Below, in pieces: positions 27,022 through 35,507 of a DNA stretch of 43,950 nucleotides (position 1 is the first letter of the stretch; each line of letters starts with the position of its first letter). The stretch covers positions 1 through 43,950 of the forward strand of contig JAYWBB010000060.1 in assembly GCA_043781855.1 (NCBI GenBank), given 5' to 3'. The notes beneath the pieces are model-generated. The model did no database searches and was not told where the DNA came from. It saw nothing but the letters and a program-made list of their open reading frames with translations. The stretch comes from Nevskia sp043781855 (GTDB lineage: Bacteria; Pseudomonadota; Gammaproteobacteria; Nevskiales; Nevskiaceae). A program made the translations under genes and the position numbers.

Positions 27022-27966
27022 ATGGTCCGGAGACGCCGCTGCGCTGCTGCATTCCGGCTGGCTATTCTTGGTCTGACCAGCCATGCCGCAATTGCTTCGG
27101 CAGCGGACGATCTGAAGCTGCAAAAGCTCGCCGATGGCGTATTCGTGCATGTTGGCGCACAGGCCGAAGCGAGTGCTGAAAACCGTGGCGACATCGCCAA
27201 TATCGGGTTCATCGTCGGTGAAAAATGCGTGGCCGTGATCGATACGGGCGGCACGCTCATGGTGGGGCGGGCGCTGCGCGCCGCGATCGTGAGAACGACG
27301 CCGAAACCGATCTGTTACGTCATCAATACGCATGTCCATCCCGACCACGTTTTCGGCAATGCCGCGTTCGAGCGCGCCGACACGCAGTTCGTCGGTCACA
27401 AGCATCTGCCGGCGGCGCTTGCGGCGCGGAGCGACAGCTTCCAGAAAACATTGAGCCGTGAACTCGGCGATATCGCGGACGGCAGCCGGCTGATTGCACC
27501 CACCACGCTCGTCGAAAGCGATCTCGATCTCGATCTTGGCGGCCGCAAGCTCAGCCTTCACGCCTGGAATACCGCTCATACCGATAACGATCTGAGCGTA
27601 TTCGATTCGATGACCGGCACCTTGTGGACCGGCGATCTGCTCTTCGTCGATCGCATTCCGGTCATCGACGGCAGCCTGCTCGGCTGGCTCAAGGCCCTCG
27701 CCGCACTGCGCGCCGGTCCGCCGCCGCGTCATATCGTGCCGGGGCACGGCCCGATCGATCCGCCCTGGCCGGCGGCGCTGGCCGCCGAGATGCGCTATCT
27801 TGAAACGATGGTGACGGATGTCCGCGCCGCGCTCAAAGCGGGCCGGACACTGGCGCAGACGGTCGAGACCGTCGGCCTTTCGGAACGCAGCCACTGGTTG
27901 CTGTTCGACGACTACAACCGGCGCAATGCCACCGCCGCGTACACCGAATTGGAATGGGAGGATTGA
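27022..27966 (+). CDS. Quinoprotein relay system zinc metallohydrolase 2 (MBL fold, SoxH-related)
   Basis: A 314-aa exported metallo-beta-lactamase-fold protein with an N-terminal signal (RRRR n-region, cleavage near AIASA). The metal-binding motif is intact: H104-x-H106-x-D108-H109 in INTHVHPDHVFGN, His in TAHTDNDLSVFD, and His in VPGHGPIDPP. It corresponds to the 'quinoprotein relay system zinc metallohydrolase 2' family (TIGR04559), recalled from memory, which occurs beside PQQ dehydrogenases and a SoxYZ-like carrier. It starts two bases after the previous stop and is followed after two bases by the carrier gene. Its substrate is not known; a thiol-bound sulfur or quinone intermediate has been suggested by its SoxH relatives. 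Confidence 0.88.
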   Translation: MVRRRRCAAAFRLAILGLTSHAAIASAADDLKLQKLADGVFVHVGAQAEASAENRGDIANIGFIVGEKCVAVIDTGGTLMVGRALRAAIVRTTPKPICYVINTHVHPDHVFGNAAFERADTQFVGHKHLPAALAARSDSFQKTLSRELGDIADGSRLIAPTTLVESDLDLDLGGRKLSLHAWNTAHTDNDLSVFDSMTGTLWTGDLLFVDRIPVIDGSLLGWLKALAALRAGPPPRHIVPGHGPIDPPWPAALAAEMRYLETMVTDVRAALKAGRTLAQTVETVGLSERSHWLLFDDYNRRNATAAYTELEWED

Positions 27967-27968
27967 CC

Positions 27969-28817
27969 GTGAACCCGAACTGCAAGTGGCTCGCCGGATC
28001 AATCCTGGCAACTCTTCTGCTTAGTGTAATGACCGTCGTCCCGGCCTACGCCGAGGCCACGCCGCAGGCATCGCCCATCGCAATCTGGCCGAAAGTACGC
28101 GTCAGCCTGTTCGGCACGCGGCCGATTCATGAAGACGCCAGCGCCGTGATCCAGCTCGAAACGCCGATACGTGCCGAAGATGCGGCGACGGTGCCGGTGG
28201 CGATACACACGAGCCTCGCGCAGACGCCGGGCCGCTACATCGACAAGCTTTATCTGCTGGTCGACAACAACCCCTCACCGATCGCGGCGGTCTTCCAGTT
28301 CACGCCTGAGAGCGGCCGCGCCGACATCGAGACGCGCATTCGCATCGAGCAGTACACCGATGTTCGCGCCGTGGCTGAAATGAACGACGGCGAGCTGTTC
28401 ATGGCGACGCGCTTCGTGAAGGCGTCGGGCGGTTGCTCGGCACCCGCCGGCAAAGACGCGGAAGCGGCGGCGAAGAACGCCGGCCGCATCAAGTTCCGGG
28501 TGGAGGATCCGGTCACCGTTGGCAAGCCGGCCATCGCTCAGCTGGCGATCAGCCACCCGAACAATTCCGGGCTGGTACTCGATCAGGTTTCACGTCTCTA
28601 CACACCGGCTTACTACGTGCGCAAGGTCAGCGTCAGCTACGGCGGCAAACCGATCATGACGGCCGATGTCGATTTCTCGATCAGCGAAAATCCGAACTTC
28701 CGTTTCTACTTCGTGCCGACCGGCGACGGCGAGCTCAGGGCGGAAATTCTTGACACCAAAGACCTCACTTTCGACAGCCAGGTCGTGGTCAAGACGCAGA
28801 CTGCGAGCGGCAGCTGA
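27969..28817 (+). CDS. Quinoprotein-associated SoxYZ-like carrier protein
   Basis: A 282-aa exported fusion of SoxY-like and SoxZ-like domains. The start at GTG 27969 is preferred because GGGAGG, within the end of the previous gene, is seven bases upstream; an ATG at 27954 lies before it. Residues about 30-150 match the SoxY-like half. Cys156 in KASGGCSAPAG is at the place of the SoxY swinging-arm Cys (GGCGG in true SoxY, here internal). The last 100 residues are SoxZ-like (FRVEDPVTVGKPAIAQLAISHP). It corresponds to TIGR04557. The role, probably carrying a covalent group between the MBL proteins and the quinoprotein, is inferred. Confidence 0.88.
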   Translation: MNPNCKWLAGSILATLLLSVMTVVPAYAEATPQASPIAIWPKVRVSLFGTRPIHEDASAVIQLETPIRAEDAATVPVAIHTSLAQTPGRYIDKLYLLVDNNPSPIAAVFQFTPESGRADIETRIRIEQYTDVRAVAEMNDGELFMATRFVKASGGCSAPAGKDAEAAAKNAGRIKFRVEDPVTVGKPAIAQLAISHPNNSGLVLDQVSRLYTPAYYVRKVSVSYGGKPIMTADVDFSISENPNFRFYFVPTGDGELRAEILDTKDLTFDSQVVVKTQTASGS

Positions 28818-28835
28818 TCGAACGCTGTCGCAGCC

Positions 28836-29384
28836 TCAGCGGTTGCCCTGATGTTTGTCGATCATGCTTCTGACCATGTAGGAAATGCCGCGCCGGAACG
28901 AGGTATCGGTGTTGCCGCGAAGGTCGACCGACTTGTTCAGAATCACGGCGCCGGTCTTGGTATCCTCGATCTGCACATTGAGATTGAGAATCAGGTTGCT
29001 GACTTTCTGCACCCAGCCGATCAGCACGCGATCGGCACCGAGCGCCTTGCCGACATCCAGTTCGCAGCCATTGCAGGTGCGGAATTCCTGACTCACTTTC
29101 AGCTTCGCCATCAGCTCCGCAGCGGGCGCATTGTCGACTACGCGATACAGCCCTTCCTTCGTAAATTCCTCACGCAGTTGCGCGCTGATCGCGCTGAGAC
29201 GCGGCCCGACCGTAGTATCGGGCACCATTGCCGCCTGATCGTCAACCAGTTCGAAATCGAGGATCGCGATGGACTTGAGCGATTCGGTCTGCGCCCAGGC
29301 CGGTGCGGCCGAGAGAAGCGCGAAGCTCAGCAGCAGACGAAGGAATGGACTCAGGAGACTGCCGTTGGTGCGTAGGTCGATCAT
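28836..29384 (-). CDS. Small secreted protein of the methanol cluster (DUF2380/DUF3280-like)
   Basis: A 182-aa protein with a signal peptide (LRLLLSFALLSAAPAWA). The mature domain begins SIAILDFELVDDQAAMVPD and includes FRTCNGCELDVGKALGADRVLIGWVQKVSNLILNLNVQIED, the layout of TolB-N/CsgG-like small domains assigned to DUF2380/DUF3280 (from memory, tentative). A CxxC pair sits in TCNGC. It lies within the relay cluster but on the opposite strand, 18 bp from the end of the carrier gene and divergent from the degenerate MBL gene. An alternative start at 29408 is possible (GAGG four bases before). Confidence 0.78.
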   Translation of the reverse strand: MIDLRTNGSLLSPFLRLLLSFALLSAAPAWAQTESLKSIAILDFELVDDQAAMVPDTTVGPRLSAISAQLREEFTKEGLYRVVDNAPAAELMAKLKVSQEFRTCNGCELDVGKALGADRVLIGWVQKVSNLILNLNVQIEDTKTGAVILNKSVDLRGNTDTSFRRGISYMVRSMIDKHQGNR

Positions 29385-29417
29385 CGTTTTCTCAATTGGG
29401 TTTCTCATGATACCTCG

Positions 29418-30371
29418 ATGATAAGGGACGCCTCGCGGTTTTTGCTTCGGACGATGGTGCAAGCCATGTTCCTGCCGATCGCGCTGCTCGCGCATTCCGG
29501 CTTCGCGCAGGCGGCGCCAGTAGAAGTCGCGGACGGCGTTTATGCGCTGCTCGGCGACAATGGCGAGGCCACACCGGAGAATAGCGGCGAGACCGCCAAC
29601 GCCGGTTTCATCGTGGATACCCATGGTGTCATTGCGGTGGATACTGGCGTCTCGTCAGCGTTCGGAGAACGCATGCTCGCCGCGATCGCGGCGATCACGA
29701 TCCAACCGGTGAAGCTCGCGGTCATCACGCACCCGGTGCAGGAGTTCCTGTTCGGCGCGGCGGCATTCCAGGCGCGGGGCATTCCGGTGCTGGCTCATCG
29801 CGAAACGGCCACACTGATGCAGCAGCGATGTGCGACTTGTCTCGCCAAGTTGACCCGGCTGCTCGGCGCGGACGCGATGCAAGGCTCGAAGGTCGTCGTG
29901 CCGGATCGCCTCGTCGACGGTAGTCGGACGCTGCACGTCGGCAGGCGAAAAATCGAATTGCTGTTCGACGGCTGGGCAAGCACGCCGGGCGATCTCGCCG
30001 TGTTCGATCGCCAGACCGGGACGTTGTTCGCCGGTGGCCTGGTCGTCGCCGGCCGCGTGCCAAGCCTTCACGACGCCAATCTCAAGGGCTGGATCGCCGC
30101 GCTCACGCGGCTGCGCAAGCTACCAATCCGCGCGATCGTGCCGGGCTTCGGACCGATCGGCGACGGCGTCGAAGAGATCGACCAGACCCTCGCCTACCTG
30201 CAACAACTCGATGTCGCCGTACGAACCAGCTATCGCAACGGCGAAAGCCTGATCGAAGCGATCAACGACGTGCACCTGCCGGCGTTCGAGAGCCTGAGAC
30301 AATATGCGACGGTTCATCCGCAGAATGTCCAGACCGCGTACCGGCAACTGGAAGACGCTGACTTCCATTGA
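29418..30371 (+). CDS. Degenerate MBL-fold protein, 'quinoprotein relay zinc metallohydrolase 1'-like
   Basis: A 317-aa exported protein with the metallo-beta-lactamase fold of its neighbour at 27022. Key residues differ: the HxHxDH motif reads H105-P-V-Q-E-F, the second-site HTxxD reads STPGD, and the PGHGP His is PGFGP. Only the first His remains, so zinc binding is unlikely. The rest of the fold (NAGFIVDTHGVIAVDTGVSS, LAVFDRQTGTLFAGGLVV) is well preserved and in frame, which argues for a functional non-catalytic protein. A CATC pair (RCATCL, near residue 139) is present. A start at 29454 is also possible. It is divergent from the small secreted gene. Confidence 0.82.
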   Translation: MIRDASRFLLRTMVQAMFLPIALLAHSGFAQAAPVEVADGVYALLGDNGEATPENSGETANAGFIVDTHGVIAVDTGVSSAFGERMLAAIAAITIQPVKLAVITHPVQEFLFGAAAFQARGIPVLAHRETATLMQQRCATCLAKLTRLLGADAMQGSKVVVPDRLVDGSRTLHVGRRKIELLFDGWASTPGDLAVFDRQTGTLFAGGLVVAGRVPSLHDANLKGWIAALTRLRKLPIRAIVPGFGPIGDGVEEIDQTLAYLQQLDVAVRTSYRNGESLIEAINDVHLPAFESLRQYATVHPQNVQTAYRQLEDADFH

Positions 30372-30402
30372 GACGCAGAAGTCTGAGCCGCAGAACTTGC
30401 CG

Positions 30403-31347
30403 TCAGCGCCGTTTTCGCTTCGGCGGAGACCCTGTTTCGAACAACTGATTCAGCATCGCCTCGCCGCGTTCCAGCACGAAATTGCGGAATGCCTCGGCGG
30501 CCGGCGACAGCGCCACGACGCCGAGATTCACCACATGCCAGGCGCGCATCAGAGGCAGACCGACGACATCGAGCACGGCGAGCTGCCCAGCCTCGAGTTC
30601 CAGGCCGAGCGTGTGCAGCGACAGCAGCGTCAGACCCATGTTGGCGATGACGGCCTGCTTGATCGTCCCGTTGCTGGTCATCTCCATGATCGTCGGCGGC
30701 GAGATGTGCTGCTCCTTGAAAAAAGCCTCCATTGCGGCGCGCGTGCCGGAGCCGGTTTCGCGCACGATGAAGACTTCGCGATCGAGCCTTGCCGGCAAGA
30801 TCGTCCGCTTGGCGACGAGCGGATGGCCGGCCGACGCGATGACCGCCAGCGGATTCGGCGCGAAGGCCTCGGCGCGCGTGTCGAGTTCACGTGGCGGCCG
30901 GCCCATCACGGCGAGGTCGATCTCGCGATCGCGTAATTGCCGCCCCAGCTGATCGCGATTGCCGACCGATAGCCTGACGTCGACGCCTGGAAATTCGACA
31001 CGGAACTGCGCCAGCAGGCGCGGCAGGAAATACTGCGCCGTTCCCACCATGCCCACGGTGATGCGCCCGGCCTGTACGCCCCGCAGCCGCGCGATGGTGT
31101 CTTCGGCCTCTTTCAAAGTGTTGATAACCCGGCGCGCGTAGACCAGCAAATATTCACCTGTGGTGGTCAAACTTACCCCACGGCCATTTCGCTCGAACAC
31201 CGGCAGGTCGAGCGCGGTTTCAAGCTCGCGAATCTGCATGGATACGGCCGGAGCAGTGAGATGCAGTTCTTCAGCGGCGCGTGCGAAGCTCAAGTGCCTG
31301 GAAACGGCGACGAAGGTACGAAGTTGGCGGAGGCTGAGATTAAGCAT
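30403..31347 (-). CDS. cbbR: LysR-type regulator of CO2 fixation
   Basis: A 314-aa LysR-family activator with an N-terminal winged helix (LSLRQLRTFVAVSRHLSFARAAEELHLTAPAVSMQIRELE in part) and an effector-binding domain (PRLLAQFRVEFPGVDVRLSVG). It is divergent from cbbL with a 106-bp interval, the typical arrangement of CbbR, which senses metabolites such as RuBP or NADPH. The ATG at 31347 is taken over a TTG at 31350. Target specificity is assigned from position rather than sequence alone. Confidence 0.92.
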   Translation of the reverse strand: MLNLSLRQLRTFVAVSRHLSFARAAEELHLTAPAVSMQIRELETALDLPVFERNGRGVSLTTTGEYLLVYARRVINTLKEAEDTIARLRGVQAGRITVGMVGTAQYFLPRLLAQFRVEFPGVDVRLSVGNRDQLGRQLRDREIDLAVMGRPPRELDTRAEAFAPNPLAVIASAGHPLVAKRTILPARLDREVFIVRETGSGTRAAMEAFFKEQHISPPTIMEMTSNGTIKQAVIANMGLTLLSLHTLGLELEAGQLAVLDVVGLPLMRAWHVVNLGVVALSPAAEAFRNFVLERGEAMLNQLFETGSPPKRKRR

Positions 31348-31350
31348 CAA

Positions 31351-31453
31351 ATAATCTTACTTCAGGAAACAGAATAAGTGAATTTACCTTACGTCTGCCA
31401 AGGCTTAAGTTCTGTCCCATCAGTTTGTGCGGCTACCACCGAGGACGACACCG
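31351..31453. promoter_or_regulatory. cbbR-cbbL divergent control region
   Basis: An AT-rich 103-bp interval. Inverted arms TAAG (31375-31378) and CTTA (31388-31391) and an outer CTTAC at 31356 overlap in a way that fits LysR-type boxes (T-N11-A), so this is the expected CbbR site near the cbbR start. No unequivocal -10/-35 was picked. The ribosome binding site of cbbL, GAGG, is at 31441-31444. Confidence 0.55.
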
Positions 31454-32950
31454 ATGAGCAACGACGCATTAGGCACCGATGACAAACAAATCACGGACGG
31501 CAAGAAGCGCTACGCCGCCGGCGTTCTAAAGTACAAGCAGATGGGCTACTGGCAGCCCGACTATGTACCGAAGGATACTGATCTCATTGCCATGTTCCGC
31601 ATCACGCCGCAGGAAGGCGTGCCGGCCGACGAATGCGCCGCCGCCGTGGCCGGCGAATCCTCGACCGCGACTTGGACCGTGGTCTGGACCGATCGCCTCA
31701 CTGCCTGCGAGCTGTACCGCGCCAAGGCTTACCGCGTCGATCCGGTGCCGAACACCGGCGCTGGTACGAAAACCGAGGCCCAATACTTCGCCTATATCGC
31801 CTATGACCTCGACCTGTTCGAAGGCGGCTCGATCGCGAATCTGACGGCCTCGATCATCGGCAACGTCTTCGGCTTCAAGGCGGTCAAGGCGCTGCGTCTG
31901 GAAGACATGCGCATTCCCGTCGCTTACCTGAAGACCTTCCAGGGCCCCGCGACCGGCATCGTCGTCGAGCGCGAGCGCCTCGACAAGTTCGGCCGGCCGC
32001 TGCTCGGCGCGACGACCAAGCCGAAGCTGGGCCTCTCGGGCCGCAACTACGGCCGTGTGGTATATGAGGGCCTGAAAGGCGGCCTCGACTTCATGAAGGA
32101 CGACGAGAACATCAACTCGCAGCCGTTCATGCACTGGCGTGATCGCTTCCTGTACTGCATGGAAGCCGTCAACAAGGCCTCCGCTGCGAGCGGCGAGGTG
32201 AAAGGTCATTACCTCAACGTCACCGCCGGCACCATGGAGGAGATGTACGAGCGAGCGGAGTTTGCGAAGCAGCTCGGCTCGATCATCATCATGATCGACC
32301 TCGTGATCGGCTATACCGCGATCCAGTCGATGGCGAAATGGTGCCGCAAGAACGACATGATCCTGCACTTGCACCGTGCCGGTAACTCGACCTACTCGCG
32401 CCAGAAGAATCACGGCATGAACTTCCGCGTCATCTGCAAATGGATGCGCATGGCGGGTGTCGATCACATTCACGCGGGTACGGTGGTCGGCAAGCTCGAA
32501 GGCGATCCGCTGATGATCAAGGGCTTCTATGACACGCTGCGTGAGACGCACACGCCGCAGAGTCTGGAAACCGGGCTGTTCTTCGAGCAGGATTGGGCGA
32601 GCCTGAACAAGGTCATGCCGGTTGCCTCCGGCGGCATTCATGCCGGCCAGATGCACCAGTTGCTGACTTACCTCGGCGACGACGTGATACTCCAGTTCGG
32701 TGGCGGCACCATCGGCCATCCGCAGGGCATCCAGGCCGGTGCTACAGCGAATCGTGTTGCGCTCGAAGCGATGGTAATGGCGCGCAACGAAGGCAAGGAC
32801 ATCTGGAACGAGGGCCCGCAGATCCTGCGCGACGCCGCCAAGTGGTGCACGCCGCTCAAGGCGGCACTCGATGTCTGGGGCGATGTCAGCTTCAACTACG
32901 AGTCCACCGATACCGCCGACTACGCGCCGACACCCACCGCCAGCGTCTGA
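31454..32950 (+). CDS. cbbL: RuBisCO large subunit, form IC (red type)
   Basis: A 498-aa large subunit that carboxylates ribulose-1,5-bisphosphate. Active-site Lys in ATTKPKLGLSGRNYGR (residues 189-191), the carbamylated Lys215 in LDFMKDDENINSQPF, and the loop 6 region are present (MPVASGGIHAGQMHQLL at the C-terminal side). The N-terminal MSNDALGTDDKQITDGKKRY and the following cbbS-cbbX genes place it in form IC/ID rather than green-type IA. The true ATG is at 31454, with GAGG nine bases before; the upstream frame is not coding. First gene of the cbb operon. Hexadecamer with CbbS in the cytoplasm. Confidence 0.97.
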   Translation: MSNDALGTDDKQITDGKKRYAAGVLKYKQMGYWQPDYVPKDTDLIAMFRITPQEGVPADECAAAVAGESSTATWTVVWTDRLTACELYRAKAYRVDPVPNTGAGTKTEAQYFAYIAYDLDLFEGGSIANLTASIIGNVFGFKAVKALRLEDMRIPVAYLKTFQGPATGIVVERERLDKFGRPLLGATTKPKLGLSGRNYGRVVYEGLKGGLDFMKDDENINSQPFMHWRDRFLYCMEAVNKASAASGEVKGHYLNVTAGTMEEMYERAEFAKQLGSIIIMIDLVIGYTAIQSMAKWCRKNDMILHLHRAGNSTYSRQKNHGMNFRVICKWMRMAGVDHIHAGTVVGKLEGDPLMIKGFYDTLRETHTPQSLETGLFFEQDWASLNKVMPVASGGIHAGQMHQLLTYLGDDVILQFGGGTIGHPQGIQAGATANRVALEAMVMARNEGKDIWNEGPQILRDAAKWCTPLKAALDVWGDVSFNYESTDTADYAPTPTASV

Positions 32951-32968
32951 AGACAGGAAACCACGATC

Positions 32969-33403
32969 ATGATGACCAACACCAACCAGCGCCTGACGCA
33001 GGGCCAGTTCTCCTTCCTGCCTGAGCTGACCGATGCGCAGATTACCGCGCAGCTCGAATACGCCCTGAAGAAGGGCTGGGCGATCGGCATCGAATACACC
33101 GACGATCCGCACCCGCGCAATACCTATTGGGAACTGTTCGGCAATCCGATGTTCGATCTCAAGGACGCCGCCGGCGCGCTGATGGAAATCAACAACGCGC
33201 GCAAGACCTTCTCGAGCCACTACATCCGGGTCACCGCGTTTGACGCAACGCGCGGCGTCGAGTCGCCGACGATGTCGTATATCGTCAACCGTCCCAAGAC
33301 CGAGCCGGGCTTTGGACTCACCCGTCAGGAAGTGGAAGGCCGCTCGGTCCGCTACACCATCCACTCCTACGCCACCGACAAGCCGGAAGGCGAGCGTTAC
33401 TGA
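32969..33403 (+). CDS. cbbS: RuBisCO small subunit, form IC
   Basis: A 144-aa small subunit. The core shows FSFLPELTDAQITAQLEYALKKGWAIGIEY and DDPHPRNTYWELFG, and the last 45 residues (SPTMSYIVNRPKTEPGFG ... VRYTIHSYATDKPEGERY) are the C-terminal beta-hairpin extension found in red-type small subunits. The start has AGGAAA eight bases upstream; a second ATG follows immediately. It lies 18 bp after cbbL and 26 bp before cbbX. Confidence 0.96.
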   Translation: MMTNTNQRLTQGQFSFLPELTDAQITAQLEYALKKGWAIGIEYTDDPHPRNTYWELFGNPMFDLKDAAGALMEINNARKTFSSHYIRVTAFDATRGVESPTMSYIVNRPKTEPGFGLTRQEVEGRSVRYTIHSYATDKPEGERY

Positions 33404-33429
33404 TCAGAGTCCGAGAACAGCAAAACGTC

Positions 33430-34371
33430 ATGGACGCCCCGAACCCGCCAACAGGCCAAGCGGTCGCCACCGTCGACCTGCAGGCCATCGTTCGCGATTC
33501 GAACGTGACCGAAGTGCTCGACCAGCTCGACCGCGAGCTGGTCGGCCTGGCGCCGGTGAAGCGGCGTATCCGCGAGATCGCGGCGTATCTCGCGGTGACG
33601 CGCGCGCGCAAGCAGCTGGGCCTGGAAGCAAGCCCCCCGTCCCTGCATATGAGCTTCACCGGCAATCCCGGCACCGGCAAAACGACCGTCGCACTGCGCA
33701 TGGCCGAGATCCTGCACAGGCTCGGCTACGTGCGCAAAGGTCATGTGGTGAGCGTCACCCGCGACGATCTCGTCGGCCAGTACATCGGCCACACGGCGCC
33801 GAAAACGAAAGAGGTGTTGAAGAAGGCGATGGGCGGCGTGCTGTTCATCGACGAGGCGTACTATCTTTACCGGCCCGAGAACGAGCGCGACTACGGTCAG
33901 GAGTCGATCGAGATTCTGTTGCAGATCATGGAGAACAACCGCGACGATCTGGTCGTGATCCTCGCGGGTTACAAGAATCGAATGGACACGTTCTTCCAGA
34001 GCAATCCGGGAATGTCATCACGCATCGCGCATCACATCGAATTCCCCGACTATTCACAGCCCGAACTGATTGCAATCGCCGAGAAGATGCTCGGCCAGAT
34101 GAACTACCGGCTCGATTCATCGGCGGCCGAGGCCATGAGCGACTACATTACGCGGCGTTTGCAACAGCCGCATTTCGCGAATGCGCGCTCGGTGCGCAAC
34201 GCACTCGATCGCGCACGGCTGCGTCAGGCAAACCGCCTGTTCGATAGCGCGGGCGGCCACGGCACGACCGTCAATGCCGACGACTTGAGTACCTTGACCG
34301 CAGCCGACATCCTCGCCTCGCGGGTTTTCGAAAATGGCAGCAGCACCGCAAACGCTGCCGCACCCACCTGA
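33430..34371 (+). CDS. cbbX: Red-type RuBisCO activase, AAA+ protein
   Basis: A 313-aa AAA+ ATPase that remodels inhibited red-type RuBisCO by pulling on the CbbL C-terminus. Walker A is GNPGTGKTT (near residue 80), Walker B is VLFIDEAYYLY, and the arginine-rich sensor region is MSSRIAHHIEFPDY. Known CbbX is activated by RuBP. It directly follows cbbS, as in form IC operons of proteobacteria, which supports the type of the RuBisCO. Confidence 0.95.
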   Translation: MDAPNPPTGQAVATVDLQAIVRDSNVTEVLDQLDRELVGLAPVKRRIREIAAYLAVTRARKQLGLEASPPSLHMSFTGNPGTGKTTVALRMAEILHRLGYVRKGHVVSVTRDDLVGQYIGHTAPKTKEVLKKAMGGVLFIDEAYYLYRPENERDYGQESIEILLQIMENNRDDLVVILAGYKNRMDTFFQSNPGMSSRIAHHIEFPDYSQPELIAIAEKMLGQMNYRLDSSAAEAMSDYITRRLQQPHFANARSVRNALDRARLRQANRLFDSAGGHGTTVNADDLSTLTAADILASRVFENGSSTANAAAPT

Positions 34372-34382
34372 GGAGCACTGCC

Positions 34383-35456
34383 ATGTATCTCGGTCGCACG
34401 ACGCTGTCCAAGTTCCTCATCGAACAACTCCACGAAACCGACGACGGTGGCCAGCTCGCCGGCCTGTTGGTCGACATGGCCGCCGCTGTCAAATCCATCG
34501 CCGCGATGACTGCCAAAGGCGAGCTCGGCGGCTACCTCGGCTCGATCGACAGCAGCAACGTTCAAGGTGAGGTCCAGAAGAAGCTCGACGTGCTTTCGAA
34601 CGAAGCCGTGATCACCCACTGCGAATGGGGCGGCACCGTGGCCGGCATGGTCTCGGAAGAACTCGAAGCACCGTATGCGATTCCCGCCGAGTACAAGCGC
34701 GGGCGCTACCTGCTCAACTTCGATCCGCTCGACGGCTCCTCGAATATCGACGTCAATGTGTCCGTGGGCACGATCTTCTCGGTGCTCGTGCACGAAGGCC
34801 CCGGAGCGCCGGTCGCTGCCGATTTCATGCAGACCGGCCGCCGCCAGTGCGCCGCCGGTTACGCCATCTACGGCCCGTCGACGATGCTCGTGCTCACCGT
34901 TGGCAAGGGCACGCACGGCTTCACGCTCGACCGCGAGATCGGCAATTTCATCCTCACTCACGAGAACCTGCGGGTGCCGGAGGACACCAGCGAGTTCGCG
35001 ATCAACACCTCGAACGAGCGCTTCTGGGAACCACCGGTGATGCGTTACGTCGACGAGTGCAAGGCCGGCAAGACCGGCGTGCGCGAGCGCGACTTCAATA
35101 TGCGCTGGATCGCATCGATGGTCGCCGACATTCACCGCATCCTGATGCGCGGCGGCGTCTTCATGTATCCGCGCGACACCAAGGACCCGAACCGCGCCGG
35201 CCGTCTGAGGTTGCTCTATGAGGCAAACCCGATCGGCTTCGTGATCGAACAGGCCGGCGGTGCGTCGTCGTTTGGCCGGGGCTCGATACTCGATCATCCG
35301 GTCGAAGCATTGCACCAGCGCGTGCCAATCATTCTCGGCTCGAAGAACGAGGTCGAACGCATCGAACGCTATCACGCCGAATTCGACGCAGGCACCGACA
35401 AGCCCTACGTCTCTCCCCTGTTCAAAGAGCGCTCCCTGTACAGCACCGAAGCCTGA
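34383..35456 (+). CDS. cbbF: Fructose-1,6-bisphosphatase, class I
   Basis: A 357-aa class I FBPase that removes the 1-phosphate from fructose-1,6-bisphosphate, and in many autotrophs also acts on sedoheptulose-1,7-bisphosphate. The metal/phosphate-binding motif is DPLDGSSNIDVN (near residue 115). The C-terminal GRLRLLYEANPIGFVIEQAGG is the family substrate region. The start has GAGGAG eight bases before. It lies 11 bp after cbbX within the operon. No separate sedoheptulose bisphosphatase is visible, so dual use is likely. Confidence 0.95.
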   Translation: MYLGRTTLSKFLIEQLHETDDGGQLAGLLVDMAAAVKSIAAMTAKGELGGYLGSIDSSNVQGEVQKKLDVLSNEAVITHCEWGGTVAGMVSEELEAPYAIPAEYKRGRYLLNFDPLDGSSNIDVNVSVGTIFSVLVHEGPGAPVAADFMQTGRRQCAAGYAIYGPSTMLVLTVGKGTHGFTLDREIGNFILTHENLRVPEDTSEFAINTSNERFWEPPVMRYVDECKAGKTGVRERDFNMRWIASMVADIHRILMRGGVFMYPRDTKDPNRAGRLRLLYEANPIGFVIEQAGGASSFGRGSILDHPVEALHQRVPIILGSKNEVERIERYHAEFDAGTDKPYVSPLFKERSLYSTEA

Positions 35457-35507
35457 TCGGGCAGCGGCACTTTTGCGCCGCAGTTACTACCATTCGAGGA
35501 GACGCAC

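Noticed and set aside
31526..33364. Minus-strand open frame of 612 aa opposite cbbL and cbbS
   Set aside because: It spans two unmistakable genes and their gap on the other strand and resembles no protein.
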